Below, piece by piece: positions 16,068 to 28,233 of a stretch of DNA of 64,000 nucleotides; positions within the stretch are counted from its first letter, which is position 1, and each line of letters opens with the position of its first letter. The stretch is from Streptomyces gossypii. Its GTDB lineage: Bacteria; Actinomycetota; Actinomycetes; Streptomycetales; Streptomycetaceae. Position numbers and translations under genes: made by a program. Location: the NCBI RefSeq assembly GCF_025165795.1, contig NZ_JAJAGO010000020.1, forward strand, positions 1 to 64,000. The letters are read 5' to 3'. The notes under the pieces were generated by a model. It made no database searches and was not told where the DNA came from. It saw nothing but the letters and a program-made list of their open reading frames with translations.

Positions 16068-18902
16068 GTGACCGGAATGGGAACGACTGCCGGAGCAACG
16101 GCCGCGAGCAGCCCGCCGCGAATGTACGGCCGCAGTGCGGAAACCGGAACCGTCGAAGCGCTGGCGGCGCGGCTCGCCGACGGCGAGGGCGGTGCCCTGC
16201 TGCTGTCCGCACGGCCGGGGCTCGGCCGCAGCGCGCTGCTCGCCCACGCCGCCGCCTTCGCCTCCCGCAGCGGGGGCCTCGTCCTGCACACACGCGGCAC
16301 GCCCGCCGAGAGCAGGCTGCGGTACGCCGGACTCCACGCGCTGCTGTGCGGCGCCCCGCCCCGGGCACGTGCCGCTCCGCCCCCGGAGGTGCTGGGCGCG
16401 GGCGTCGGTGCGGCGACGCCCTTTCTGGCTCAGCTGCGCCAACTGGCGGCCGGAAAACCGCTGTTGGTCTGCGTGGACGACGCCCATCACTGGGACCGGG
16501 AATCCCGCGCGGCCCTGGGGTTCGCCGCCCGCCGTACTGGTCCCGCGTATCCCGTCGGCGTGATCCTCACGACCGAGCAGGCGTACGCGGGGGAGCCCGA
16601 CTTCGCCGCGGTGCCCAGCGTCCGTATCCCGCCGCTGGCCGAGGACGCCGCCGCCGCGCTCCTCGACGACCTCGTACCGGCGGGCGCCGCTCCCGCCGTC
16701 CGCGAGAAGCTGCTGCGCGCGGCGGACGGAAGTCCACGGCTGCTCGTGGACCTGGTGGCCCTGCTCGCACCGGGGCAGCTCACCGGGGGCGATCCGCTGC
16801 CGGACCCGCTGCCCACCGACCGCGCGCTGCTGCGGGGCTACGCTGCCCGGCTGCGCGCGCTGCCGTACGGGACCGGGCTGCTGCTCGCGCTCGCCGCGGC
16901 GGCGGCGGAACTGGCGGGCGGGCCCGGCGGCTCGGAGGACGTCGACGCCGACCTGGTGCTGCGTGCCGCCCGTGCCGCCGGGCTCGGGCCCGGCGTGCTG
17001 GGACCGGCCGAGGCGGCCGGACTCGTCCGCACCACCGAGGGCCGTATCCGCTTCGACCCGCCGCTGCTCGCCCGAGCCGTCTACGCGGGGGAGCCGCTGG
17101 CGCGTCGCCGGGCCGCGCACGCGCTGCTCGCCTCCGCCCTGCACGGCGCACGGGACCGGCTGGCACGGCTGCGCCACGAGGCAGCCGCCGCCACCTGCCC
17201 CGCTCCCGCGCTCGCCGACGCGCTCGCGGACGCGGCGGCCGCCGCCGCCGGGGCCGCCGCCGACGGGACTGCGTACAGCCACCGCGACGTGTCCGGAGCG
17301 CTGGCACGCGCGGCGGAACTCAGCGAGGACGATGACACGCGCGTCGCCCGTTTCACCGCCGCCGCGGACCACGCCCGGCTGGCCGGTGCGTCGGGCACCG
17401 CGCGTCACCTGCTCGACCGGGCGCGCGGACTGCCCGCGCAAGCGGCCGTACGAGGGCGGGTCGAACTGGTGCGCGGCATCCTCGAACTGCGGGACGGGCC
17501 GGTCGCCGACGCCCGCGAAGTGCTGCTGCTGGCCGCCGGACTGCTCGCACCGCATGAACCGGGGTTCGCCCTGGAAGCCATGCTGGGCGCCGCGGACGCG
17601 GCGTGGGCGGCAGGTGACGTGCCCGGGTATCTCGCCACGCTGGACCGTACCGGCCCGCTGGATCGCCCGGCCGCCGTGCGTACCGCTCCCGCACCGCTCG
17701 GCGACTACCGCAACGGCATGTCCGCCGTCATGCGGGGCCGGTTCGCCGAGGCGCGGCCTCCGCTGCGCCGGGTGCTGGAGCTGGCGGCGCACCGGTCACA
17801 CCCGGCGGAGCTGGTGCGCGCCTGTGTGGCCGCGCTCGTGCTCGGTGAGATCGCGACCGCTCGTGAGACCGCCGCCCGTGCCCTCGCGTCCGCCCGCGCA
17901 CACGGCCACGACACGCTCGTACCGCAGACGCTGGAGTATCTGGCCTACAGCGAGCTGCGTTCCGGGCTGCACGCCCGCGCACGGGCCCACGCCCGGGAAG
18001 GGCTGCGCGCCGCGCACCGGACGGGGCAGCGGAACTCCGCCGCGCACCACCACGCGATCCTCGCCATGGCCGCGTCCCTGGAGGGCGCAGCGGGGGACTG
18101 CGCCGTCCACGCTTCCGCTGCCGCCCGTACCGCCGCGCAGCACGGCCTGGTGATGGTCGAGGCACTCGCCACCTGGGCGCAGGCGCGCGCGGCGCTCGGC
18201 GAGGCGCGTCCGCTGGAGGCGGCGGCCCGGCTCGGCCCGCTGGTGCTGCCCGGACCTCGGCGCGGGCACCACGCGGTACGGATGCTCGCCGTGCCGTGCT
18301 TCATCGAGGCGGCGGCCCTCACCGGGAAGGAAGCGGAGGCCCGTACGGCGCTGGCGGAGTTCACCGGCTGGACCGGCTGGACGGCCGACCCGAACGCCCC
18401 CGGTCAGCTGGCCCGTTGCCGCGCGCTGCTGGCGGGACCGCAGGCCGCCGAGGGGCTGTACGCGCGCGCGGTGGCGGGGCACGAACGCGCGGGCGGCGAG
18501 TTCGAGCGGGCCCGTACGCAGCTTCTGCACGGCAAGGTGCTGCGCCGCCGCCGGCGGCCGCTGGAGGCGCGGGACCAGCTACGGGACGCGCTCGTCGGCT
18601 TCGAACGCTGCGGCGCCCGCAGCTGGGCGGGTCAGGCACAGGCCGAACTGCGCGCCACCGGAGCGGCCACCGCCGGGACCACTGCCGAACGCCCGCCACT
18701 CCTGGGGGAACTGACGCCGCAGCAGCTGCGCATCGCCCGCTTCGTCGCCGACGGTGCCACCAACCGCGAGGTGGCCGTCCGGCTTTCGGTAAGCCCCCGT
18801 ACCGTCGACCACCACCTGCGCAACGTCTTCGCGACACTGGGCGTGCGATCCCGCGTCGAACTGGCCCGCCTCGTCGCCCGCGCGCCCGAACGGGAGCCCT
18901 GA
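16068..18902 (+). CDS. Large ATP-binding LuxR-family regulator (LAL type)
   Basis: This 944-residue protein has the LAL layout: an N-terminal AAA-like ATPase, a long alpha-helical TPR-like middle and a C-terminal LuxR DNA-binding domain. The P-loop is degenerate, RPGLGRS at about residues 45-51, with Arg in place of Lys. The Walker B-like stretch LLVCVDDAHHWD is intact. The HTH region reads LTPQQLRIARFVADGATNREVA through SPRTVDHHLRNVF. The GTG at 16068 is used; an ATG 9 bases later is possible. It is divergent from the ECF sigma gene. Its target is not shown. Confidence 0.92.
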   Translation: MTGMGTTAGATAASSPPRMYGRSAETGTVEALAARLADGEGGALLLSARPGLGRSALLAHAAAFASRSGGLVLHTRGTPAESRLRYAGLHALLCGAPPRARAAPPPEVLGAGVGAATPFLAQLRQLAAGKPLLVCVDDAHHWDRESRAALGFAARRTGPAYPVGVILTTEQAYAGEPDFAAVPSVRIPPLAEDAAAALLDDLVPAGAAPAVREKLLRAADGSPRLLVDLVALLAPGQLTGGDPLPDPLPTDRALLRGYAARLRALPYGTGLLLALAAAAAELAGGPGGSEDVDADLVLRAARAAGLGPGVLGPAEAAGLVRTTEGRIRFDPPLLARAVYAGEPLARRRAAHALLASALHGARDRLARLRHEAAAATCPAPALADALADAAAAAAGAAADGTAYSHRDVSGALARAAELSEDDDTRVARFTAAADHARLAGASGTARHLLDRARGLPAQAAVRGRVELVRGILELRDGPVADAREVLLLAAGLLAPHEPGFALEAMLGAADAAWAAGDVPGYLATLDRTGPLDRPAAVRTAPAPLGDYRNGMSAVMRGRFAEARPPLRRVLELAAHRSHPAELVRACVAALVLGEIATARETAARALASARAHGHDTLVPQTLEYLAYSELRSGLHARARAHAREGLRAAHRTGQRNSAAHHHAILAMAASLEGAAGDCAVHASAAARTAAQHGLVMVEALATWAQARAALGEARPLEAAARLGPLVLPGPRRGHHAVRMLAVPCFIEAAALTGKEAEARTALAEFTGWTGWTADPNAPGQLARCRALLAGPQAAEGLYARAVAGHERAGGEFERARTQLLHGKVLRRRRRPLEARDQLRDALVGFERCGARSWAGQAQAELRATGAATAGTTAERPPLLGELTPQQLRIARFVADGATNREVAVRLSVSPRTVDHHLRNVFATLGVRSRVELARLVARAPEREP

Positions 18903-19036
18903 GCCCGGCCTCCCGGTCACAGCACCAGTGCGCGGCACTAGGTACCGACCGGATGGTATGTCATCCTGCCAGCCTCACGCTGGTACGGCGCCTCGCACGC
19001 CGCTCCGCACGGATCCGACCCACGTGGAGGTCTGTG

Positions 19037-20368
19037 ATGCAGCCAGACGTACGATCCCGGTCACGCGTCCGTGCGGTGCCCGGCCTGCCGGACACCGCTC
19101 CGCACAGCCGGTCACGCGCCAACGCGGAGGCCGTCGCCGTCCTGCACCGTTCCGCACAGGTGCTGCTGGACCACCTGCCCGAGCTGACCGACCGGCTGGT
19201 GGCCTCCCTTCGGGAGCAGGAGCCCGCCTACCGCGCGTCGATCGAGGCCGATCCCACCGAGGTGTGGCAGGAGGTGCACCACTCCCTCCGGCACAATGTC
19301 GGCTCGCTGATCCGCCCCCGGGAGAACCGCGAGTCGGCCCGCCGCTACTCCAGGCGGATCGGTGAGCTGAAGGCCGAACGCGGCCTGCCGCTGGACGCGC
19401 TGCTGCACGCCTTCCGGATCGGCGGTGCCATGGTCTGGCAGGGCCTCGTCGAGGAGACCGCACGCCGCCGGCCGGATGACGTACGGCTGCTGGTGCATGT
19501 GGCCGCCGACGTATGGAACTTCGTGGACGAACACTGCACGTGCGTCGCCGAGGCCTACCACCGTACGCAGCGGCAGCTTGCCTGGAGCCGGGAGAACCGG
19601 CTGCGGCTGATGACGGAGGCGCTGCTCGACGGCACGACCCGGATCGCCGATCTGCCCGAGGTCGCGACGGCGCTCGGACTGCCCGAGCACGGCAGATACG
19701 CCGTCCTGTGCGTCGCCCGCAGCCTCCGGCCGCCGGTGAGCGTGGGCGGCGCACTGCCACGGCCCAAACTGCCGGGGATCCGGGTGATCTGGCGCACCGG
19801 CCCGGATGGCGAACACGGCATCGCGCTGGTCGATGACGGACACGGCAACGGCCGCGGCCGCGGCAGCGGCAACGCGGGCAGGGGCGGCGACCGGAGCCGC
19901 AGCAGCCTGCCGGAGCTGGCCCGGGAACTGTCGGCACCGCCCGGCACCCGGATCGGCATCAGCTCCGAGGTGGCGGGCCTGAGCGCGGTCGGTGACGCCC
20001 GCCGCCTCGCCGAGACCGCGCTGAGGATCTGCCCCGAGGCAGGCGGCAGCGTGCTGCTGGACGATCACCTGCCCGCCGCGCTCGTCGTCTCCTCCCCGTC
20101 GCTGGGCTCCGCCCTCGCGCAACGCGTGCTCGGGCCGCTGCTCCAGCTGGAACCCCCGGACCGGGACGTCCTGCTGGAGACGCTGACGGTGTGGCTGGAG
20201 TGCGACGGTTCCGCGCCGCGCGCCGCGTCCCGGCTGTACTGCCACCGCAACACCGTGCTCAACCGGCTGCGCCGCTGCGAACAGCTCACCGACCGCTCCC
20301 TGGCCCGGCCCGATGACCTGGTGGAGCTGTCCCTCGCACTGTCGGCGCGGCGGCTGCTGCACGGCTGA
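19037..20368 (+). CDS. PucR/CdaR-family transcriptional regulator
   Basis: This 443-residue protein has a helical N-terminal sensor-like region (residues 30-190), a GGDEF-like central part and the C-terminal PucR HTH domain (LETLTVWLECDGSAPRAASRLYCHRNTVLNRLRR). A Gly/Asn/Arg-rich insert (NGRGRGSGNAGRGG) at about residues 274-287 interrupts the centre. GTGGAGG precedes the ATG with 6-base spacing. It lies 168 bp upstream of the Liv transporter genes on the same strand and is the likely regulator of branched-chain amino acid, or related substrate, uptake. Confidence 0.88.
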   Translation: MQPDVRSRSRVRAVPGLPDTAPHSRSRANAEAVAVLHRSAQVLLDHLPELTDRLVASLREQEPAYRASIEADPTEVWQEVHHSLRHNVGSLIRPRENRESARRYSRRIGELKAERGLPLDALLHAFRIGGAMVWQGLVEETARRRPDDVRLLVHVAADVWNFVDEHCTCVAEAYHRTQRQLAWSRENRLRLMTEALLDGTTRIADLPEVATALGLPEHGRYAVLCVARSLRPPVSVGGALPRPKLPGIRVIWRTGPDGEHGIALVDDGHGNGRGRGSGNAGRGGDRSRSSLPELARELSAPPGTRIGISSEVAGLSAVGDARRLAETALRICPEAGGSVLLDDHLPAALVVSSPSLGSALAQRVLGPLLQLEPPDRDVLLETLTVWLECDGSAPRAASRLYCHRNTVLNRLRRCEQLTDRSLARPDDLVELSLALSARRLLHG

Positions 20369-20536
20369 CGGGCTGGCGGGGCCTCCGGTCCGCTGGGCAC
20401 CCGCACAGTCCGCGGGCACGGAGGCTGGGACCCGGCCCTGACCCTCGGGCGGACTCTGTACGGCGCCGGTGGCGCCTGCTGTCGTGGGCGCACCCCCGCA
20501 CCACACACCGTCGCCGCGCGGAGCCGAGGAGTCTGT

Positions 20537-21400
20537 ATGCCCGGAAGTCCCCCTGCCGGACAGCCCGTTGGAGAGCCACCGGAGCCCGGACAGTCCGGGG
20601 TGCTGCGGATCGAGCGGCTGGAGGTGACGTACGGCCGCACCGTACGGGCCCTGCGTGGTGTCGGGCTGACCGTCGCCGGGGGCAGTGTGGTCGCCCTCCT
20701 CGGTGCGAACGGCGCGGGCAAGAGCACGCTGCTGCGTGCCGTTTCGGGCACCCTGCGGTTGCACGGCGGAGCGGTCACCGGCGGCACGGTGCGCTACGAC
20801 GGCCGTGTGCTGGACGGTGCCGACCCGGTCACCGCCGTACGCTCCGGGGTCGTCCAGGTGCCCGAGGGGCGGCGGGTCTTCGGTGGCATGAGTGTGGAGG
20901 AGAACCTGCGGGCGGGCCGCCTGGGACTGGCCGGCGGACTGCGCCGAGGGCGCGGGAGTGATGCCGCCGGGGCCCGCGCCGCCCGTGAACGGGTCTACGG
21001 CCTCTTCCCCAGGCTTGCCGAGCGCAGCGGCCAGCGCGCCGGGCTGCTGTCCGGCGGGGAGCAGCAGATGCTCGCCATCGGCCGTGCCCTGATGGCCGCG
21101 CCACGCCTGCTGCTGCTGGACGAACCCTCGCTCGGCCTCGCCCCGATGATGGTCGAGCGGATCGCCGAGGTCGTACGGGACATCCACGCGCAGGGCACCT
21201 CGGTGCTCCTCGTCGAGCAGAACGCGGCGATGGCCCTCGCCCTGGCGGACTACGCGTATGTGCTGGAGGTCGGCGAGGTGCGGCTGGAGGGGCCCGCCGG
21301 CGAGCTGGCCCGCACCGACGAGGTGAGCCGCCTGTACCTGGGCGAGGCCGGCGAGGCGGACACCGCGGCCGGAGCCGACGCCGAACGGTCCGCCGGATGA
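20537..21400 (+). CDS. livF: Branched-chain amino acid ABC transporter, ATP-binding protein LivF
   Basis: This 287-residue ATPase is the LivF-type subunit of a branched-chain amino acid importer. It shows Walker A GANGAGKST, the LivF-specific VPEGRRVF loop, signature LLSGGEQQ, Walker B LLLLDEPSLGLAP and the H-loop region replaced by VEQN as in LivF. GAGGAG lies 7 bases before the ATG. It is first of five overlapping genes encoding two ATPases, two permeases and a binding lipoprotein. Confidence 0.95.
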   Translation: MPGSPPAGQPVGEPPEPGQSGVLRIERLEVTYGRTVRALRGVGLTVAGGSVVALLGANGAGKSTLLRAVSGTLRLHGGAVTGGTVRYDGRVLDGADPVTAVRSGVVQVPEGRRVFGGMSVEENLRAGRLGLAGGLRRGRGSDAAGARAARERVYGLFPRLAERSGQRAGLLSGGEQQMLAIGRALMAAPRLLLLDEPSLGLAPMMVERIAEVVRDIHAQGTSVLLVEQNAAMALALADYAYVLEVGEVRLEGPAGELARTDEVSRLYLGEAGEADTAAGADAERSAG

Positions 21401-22185
21401 CCGCCGCCGCCCCGGGACTGCGGGTCCGGGACATCACGGTGCGCTTCGCCGGGCTGGTGGCCCTGGACTCCGTCGACCTCACCGTCGAGCCCGGCAGCAT
21501 CCACGCCCTCATCGGTCCCAACGGTGCGGGGAAGTCGACCTGCTTCAACGTGCTCTCCGGCATCCACCGCCCGGAGCACGGCAGCGTCCGGCTCGACGGC
21601 ACCGAACTGACCAGCCTCGCACCGCACCGCATCGCCGCCCTCGGAATGGCCCGTACCTTCCAGAACATCGTGATGACCAGCGGCACCGTCGCCGACAACC
21701 TGCTGCTCGGCCGGCACGGCCACTCCCGCGCGGGCTTCGCCGCCACCGCGCTGCGCCTCCCGCACGCCGTACGTGAACAGCGCGCCCAGCTCGAACGCGC
21801 CCGGGAGATCGCCGAACTCACCGGGCTGGGAACGCACTTCCGCACCCCCGTCGACCTGCTGCCCTACGGCGACCGCAAGCGCGTGGAGCTGGCCCGCGCA
21901 CTGTGCCTGGAGCCCAGGATGCTGCTGCTGGACGAGCCCGTCGCCGGAATGAACGCCGCCGAGCGGGCCCGCACCGCGGGCACCATCGGCGAGCTGCGCA
22001 CCCGGTTCGGCCTGACGGTCGTGCTGGTGGAGCACGACATGGGCCTGGTCATGCGGCTCGCGGACGAGGTCACCGTCCTCGACTTCGGCCGCCGCATCGC
22101 GGGCGGTACTCCCGCACAGGTCCGGCAGGACCCCGAAGTCCGCCGGGCCTACCTCGGAGCCCCGTCCCCCCAGGAGTCCGCATGA
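21397..22185 (+). CDS. livG: Branched-chain amino acid ABC transporter, ATP-binding protein LivG
   Basis: This 262-residue LivG-type ATPase shows Walker A GPNGAGKST, the typical MARTFQNI Q-loop, signature LPYGDRKRVELAR, Walker B MLLLDEPVAGMN and the switch EHDMGLVM. The ATG overlaps the livF stop by 4 bases, and its own stop overlaps the livH ATG. It forms the heterodimeric motor with LivF on the cytoplasmic face of the transporter. Confidence 0.95.
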   Translation: MTAAAPGLRVRDITVRFAGLVALDSVDLTVEPGSIHALIGPNGAGKSTCFNVLSGIHRPEHGSVRLDGTELTSLAPHRIAALGMARTFQNIVMTSGTVADNLLLGRHGHSRAGFAATALRLPHAVREQRAQLERAREIAELTGLGTHFRTPVDLLPYGDRKRVELARALCLEPRMLLLDEPVAGMNAAERARTAGTIGELRTRFGLTVVLVEHDMGLVMRLADEVTVLDFGRRIAGGTPAQVRQDPEVRRAYLGAPSPQESA

Positions 22186-23072
22186 GTACGGCGTTCGACA
22201 TCCTGCTCAACGGCGTGGCCCTGGGCTCCGTCTACGCCCTGGTCGCCCTCGGCTTCGTCATCATCTTCAAGGCGTCCGGGGTGATGAACTTCGCCCACGG
22301 CTCGCTGCTCCTGCTGGGCGGCTATCTCACCGCGGTACTCCACGAACGCCTGGGCTTCTACGCCGCGTTGGCGCTCGCCGTCCTCGCGACCGCGCTGGTC
22401 GCCGGGGCCGTCGACCTGATCCTGCTGCGCCGCCTCGATCCGCACGCCACGCATGTCCTGACCATCCTCACCATCGGCGTCGACATCGCCCTGATGACGG
22501 ATCTGACCCGGCGCATCGGCGGTGACCTGCTCTCCCTGGGCGACCCCTGGGGCGGCTCGGTCAGCACCTTCGGCGGAAGCACCGTCCCGCATACCAGGAT
22601 CGCTTCGATCGTCGTCTCGCTGCTGGTCATCGGCGCCGTCTTCGCCGCCTTCCGGTTCACCGCCTGGGGCCTCTCGCTGCGGGCCGCCGCGGAGGACCGG
22701 GAGGCCGCGGCGCTGATGGGCATCCGGCTGCACCGCATCCGGACCCTCGCCTGGTGCCTCGCGGGAGCGCTGGCCGCGCTGGCCGCGGTCTTCCTCGTCG
22801 CGTTCCCCGCGCCGGGGCTGGAGCGTACGACGGGGGAGATCGCCCTCAAGGCGTTCCCGGCGGCCATCCTCGGCGGCATGACCTCCCCGCCGGGTGCCCT
22901 GCTCGGCAGCCTGCTGATCGGGGTCACCGAGGCCCTGGTCGCCGGCTATGAGGCCGAACTCAGTGCGCTGGGCGGCGGGTTCGGTGACGTCGCGCCCTAC
23001 GCGGTGATGCTGCTGGTGCTGTTGGCGAGACCGAACGGTCTGCTCGGCGAGAAGGAGGCCATCCGTGTCTGA
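22182..23072 (+). CDS. livH: Branched-chain amino acid ABC transporter permease LivH
   Basis: This 296-residue permease has about eight hydrophobic segments and the LivH signature start LLNGVALGSVYALVALGFVIIFKASGVMNFAHG. The C-terminal half contains FPAAILGGMTSPPGALLG, the permease loop that contacts the ATPases. The ATG overlaps the livG stop, and the livM GTG begins 8 bases before its end. A longer in-frame reading upstream runs through livG and is not the gene. Confidence 0.94.
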   Translation: MSTAFDILLNGVALGSVYALVALGFVIIFKASGVMNFAHGSLLLLGGYLTAVLHERLGFYAALALAVLATALVAGAVDLILLRRLDPHATHVLTILTIGVDIALMTDLTRRIGGDLLSLGDPWGGSVSTFGGSTVPHTRIASIVVSLLVIGAVFAAFRFTAWGLSLRAAAEDREAAALMGIRLHRIRTLAWCLAGALAALAAVFLVAFPAPGLERTTGEIALKAFPAAILGGMTSPPGALLGSLLIGVTEALVAGYEAELSALGGGFGDVAPYAVMLLVLLARPNGLLGEKEAIRV

Positions 23073-24201
23073 CCGCTGGGTGTCCGGCCGTCAAGCGTCC
23101 GGCCGTCGAGTGTCCGGCCGCGCCGCGCTGCGCCGGGTCGGACCGGCCCGCGCGGCGGGGGCCGCCGCCGCCGTCCTGCTCTGCGCGTTCCCGTTCTACC
23201 TCGACGCCTTCTGGCTGCAGGTCGGACTGTTCTCGATGGCCGCCGCCATCGGCGCCATCGGCTTGAACCTCCTCAGCGGAACCAGCGGCCAACTCTCCCT
23301 CGGGCACGCCTTCTTCCTCGCGGTGGGCGCCTACGGCTACGTATGGCTCGCCGGGGAGCCGGGCCCCGGGCTGCCGCCGGCGGTGGCCATGGTCCTCGCG
23401 GTCTGCCTGTCCGGGCTGGCCGGGGGCCTCTTCAGCCCCATCGCGGGCAGGGTGCGCGGCGTCTACCTGGGAGTGGCCACCCTGGCCCTGGTCTTCCTCG
23501 GCCAGCATGTGATGGTCAACGCCGAGGGTGTCACCGGCGGGTTCAACGGGCGCTCCGTCCCCCCGCTGGAGATCGGCGGATTCACCTTCGCCGAGACCGA
23601 TCCGGCCCTTGTCGTCCTCGGTGTGCCCTTCGGAGCCGAGGAGCGGCTCTGGTACCTCGGTCTCGTGCTCCTCGCCGCCGTCTGGTTCTCCGCCCGCAAC
23701 CTGCTGCGCGGGCGCCCGGGACGGGCCCTCTCCGCGCTGCGGGACAGCGAGGTGGCGGCCGCCGCGATGGGTGTGCCGGTGGCGCGCTACCGCTCCGCCG
23801 CCTTCGTCGTCTCCTCGATGTACGCGGGGCTCGCCGGTGTGCTGATCGCGCTCGCCTTCCGTGGGATCGTCCCCGACTACTTCGGGCTCGCGCTGTCCAT
23901 CGACTACCTCGCCATGATCGTCATCGGCGGTCTCGGCTCGGTGGGGGGCGCCACCGCCGGCGCCGTCTTCGTCACCGCGCTGCCGCTGGTGATGGGCCGC
24001 TATGCCGACCAGCTGCCACTGGTCGCCGCACCCGGTGCGACGGGCCACGCCATCGGCCCGACCGAGGCGGCCCGCTACCTCTACGGCGCCGCGATCATCC
24101 TCGTACTCCTCTACGTGCCCGGTGGTCTCGGCGGCCTGTTCCGCCGCCGCGTCCGCCCACCCACGCCCCCCGTCCGCCAGCCCAAGGAGCAGACCCCGTG
24201 A
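23065..24201 (+). CDS. livM: Branched-chain amino acid ABC transporter permease LivM
   Basis: This 378-residue permease is the LivM partner of LivH. It has about ten hydrophobic segments, NLLSGTSGQLSLGHAFFLAVGAYGY at residues 72-96 as in the family, and LAMIVIGGLGSVGGATAGAVF as the ATPase-coupling loop. The N-terminus carries a threefold SGR(Q/R)xSGR-like repeat before the first helix, from short direct repeats in the DNA. It overlaps livH by 8 bp and the binding-protein gene by 4 bp. Confidence 0.94.
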   Translation: MSDRWVSGRQASGRRVSGRAALRRVGPARAAGAAAAVLLCAFPFYLDAFWLQVGLFSMAAAIGAIGLNLLSGTSGQLSLGHAFFLAVGAYGYVWLAGEPGPGLPPAVAMVLAVCLSGLAGGLFSPIAGRVRGVYLGVATLALVFLGQHVMVNAEGVTGGFNGRSVPPLEIGGFTFAETDPALVVLGVPFGAEERLWYLGLVLLAAVWFSARNLLRGRPGRALSALRDSEVAAAAMGVPVARYRSAAFVVSSMYAGLAGVLIALAFRGIVPDYFGLALSIDYLAMIVIGGLGSVGGATAGAVFVTALPLVMGRYADQLPLVAAPGATGHAIGPTEAARYLYGAAIILVLLYVPGGLGGLFRRRVRPPTPPVRQPKEQTP

Positions 24202-25463
24202 ACCGCATCGGAAGACCGGCCGCCGCCGTGGCCGCCCTGGCCGCTCTCGCCCTGCTGGGGAGCGGGTGCAGCAGCAAGTCCGAAGACGCCTCCGCAGGGA
24301 CCGGCTCGGACGGGGTGAAGACCGGCCGGGGTGTCACCGAGAAGACCGTCCAGCTGAGCGCCCTCACCGACCTCACCGGCCCGTACGCCACCCTGGGCAA
24401 GAGCATCGTGCAGGCGCAGAAGCTGTGGGCCGACGAGTTCAACAAGGCGGGCGGCGTCTGCGGCCGCGAGGTCCGGATCGAGGTCAAGGATCACGGCTAC
24501 GACGTGCAGAAGGCCGTCTCCGCCTACGCGGAGGTCTCCCCTGACACCCTGGCCATGCCCCAGGTCATCGGCTCACCCATGGTCGCCGCGCTGCTCGACG
24601 AGGTGGAGGGGGACAAGATCCTCACCTTCCCGCAGGCGTGGTCCGCGGATCTGCTCGGCAAGGACGCAGTCCAGGTGCTCGGCACCACCTACGACCTCGA
24701 CATGATCCGCGCCGTGGACTTCCTGACCCGTGAGCAGGGCGTCAAGAAGGGGGACACGATCGGCCACGTCTACTTCGACGGCGACTACGGCGCCAACGCG
24801 CTGGAAGGCACCCGGCACGCCGCCCAGAAGGCGGGCCTGAAGGTGGTGCCCAAGAAGATCAAGGCCACCGACACCGATCTGTCCGCCCAGGTCACCGCGT
24901 TGCGCGGGGAGAAGGTCGACGCGATCCTGATCAGCGCGGGGCCCACCCAGACCGCCTCCCTCGTCGGAGTCGCCGCCGCGCAGGGCCTCCAGGTGCCGGT
25001 CGTCACCAGCGCGCCCGGCTACGCCCCGCAGCTGATGGACACCCCGGCGGCTCCCGCCCTGGAGAAGACGCTGCACGTGGTGAGCGCGATACCGGAGCTG
25101 GGCTCCGATCTGGACGGGGTGCGGAAGATGGTCAAGGCTTACCAGAAGCGGTTCCCCGGCGAGCTGGTGGACTCCGGAGTGCTCTCCGGCTACAACGCCG
25201 CCGTCCTGCTCGGCCAGGATCTCGAGGCAGCCTGCGAGGCGAAAGACCTCACCCGGGAGGGGCTGATCAAGGCACACCGTGACCGGGCGGCGGGCGACGC
25301 CGGTCTCGGCGCCCCGCAGGACTTCACCGACGCGTCACAGCCCGCCAGCCTCTCCGCTTACATCCACCGGCCGGACAAGGCGGCGCTCGGCGGAACGGTG
25401 CTGGTCGAGGACGCCCGGAAGGCCCCCGGAGCCCAGGAGTACCTCGACTCGGCGGGGGAGTAG
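24198..25463 (+). CDS. livK: Branched-chain amino acid ABC transporter substrate-binding lipoprotein
   Basis: This 421-residue exported lipoprotein is the periplasmic-binding-type (LivJ/LivK) receptor. The signal peptide ends in the lipobox LLGSGC, so Cys about 25 would be lipid-modified. The mature part starts with a Ser/Gly linker and shows the type I binding fold (QLSALTDLTGPYATLGKS, VYFDGDYGANALEGTR). The GTG overlaps the livM stop by 4 bases. The exact ligand (Leu/Ile/Val, another amino acid, or urea or an amide) cannot be told from the sequence. Confidence 0.92.
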   Translation: MNRIGRPAAAVAALAALALLGSGCSSKSEDASAGTGSDGVKTGRGVTEKTVQLSALTDLTGPYATLGKSIVQAQKLWADEFNKAGGVCGREVRIEVKDHGYDVQKAVSAYAEVSPDTLAMPQVIGSPMVAALLDEVEGDKILTFPQAWSADLLGKDAVQVLGTTYDLDMIRAVDFLTREQGVKKGDTIGHVYFDGDYGANALEGTRHAAQKAGLKVVPKKIKATDTDLSAQVTALRGEKVDAILISAGPTQTASLVGVAAAQGLQVPVVTSAPGYAPQLMDTPAAPALEKTLHVVSAIPELGSDLDGVRKMVKAYQKRFPGELVDSGVLSGYNAAVLLGQDLEAACEAKDLTREGLIKAHRDRAAGDAGLGAPQDFTDASQPASLSAYIHRPDKAALGGTVLVEDARKAPGAQEYLDSAGE

Positions 25464-25500
25464 CCCGCTCCGGCGGCGGGCGTGTCCCGCCCGCCGCCGT

Positions 25501-26240
25501 TCAGCGCCCCTTCCGTACGGCCCGCAGGTACTCGCGGTTCATCGCGGCGATGGACGGCAGCGGGATGCCCTTCGGGCAGGCCGTGGCACACTCGCCGGTG
25601 TTCGTGCAGCCGCCGAAGCCCTCCGCGTCCATCTGGCCGACCATCGACAGCACCCGCTCCTCCCGCTCCGGCGCACCCTGCGGCAGCGAGTTGAGATGGA
25701 CGACCTTGGCCGAGGTGAAGAGCATCGCCGAACCGTTCGGGCACGCCGCCACACACGCCCCGCAGCCGATGCACTCCGCGTTCTCGAACGCCGTGTCGGC
25801 CGCGGCCTTGGGCACCGGCGTGGCGTGCGCCTCGGGAGCGCTGCCCGTCGGCACGCTGACATAGCCGCCCGATCCGATGATCCGGTCGAACGCCGAACGG
25901 TCCACCACCAGATCCTTCACCACGGGGAACGCGGCCGCCCGCCAGGGCTCGACGTCGATGGTGTCGCCGTCGGCGAAGTGCCGCATGTGCAGCTGGCAGG
26001 CGGTGGTCCGCTCCGGCCCGTGCGCCTGCCCGTTGATGACCATGCCGCAGGCGCCGCAGATGCCCTCGCGGCAGTCGTGGTCGAAGGCGACCGGCTCCTC
26101 GCCGCGCCCGGCCAGCTCCTCGTTGAGGGTGTCGAGCATCTCCAGGAACGACATGTCCGGACTGATCCCGCTGACGTCGTAGGCGGCCATAGCGCCGTCC
26201 GCGTCGGGCCCCTGCTGGCGCCAGACGCGCAGATGAAGGT

Positions 26241-26244
<4 letters not shown>
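25501..26244 (-). CDS. sdhB: Succinate dehydrogenase / fumarate reductase iron-sulfur subunit
   Basis: SdhB (247 residues) carries electrons from the flavoprotein to the membrane quinone site. The [2Fe-2S] cysteines are in DHDCREGICGACG with a fourth in the following CQL. The [4Fe-4S] and [3Fe-4S] ligands are in CIGCGACVAACP and the later CTNTGECATACP. The GTG at 26244 overlaps the sdhA stop by 4 bases. The longer in-frame reading to 26934 runs out of frame through sdhA and is not real. It is last of three sdh genes. Confidence 0.95.
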
Positions 26245-28232
<1,988 letters not shown>

Positions 28233-28233
28233 A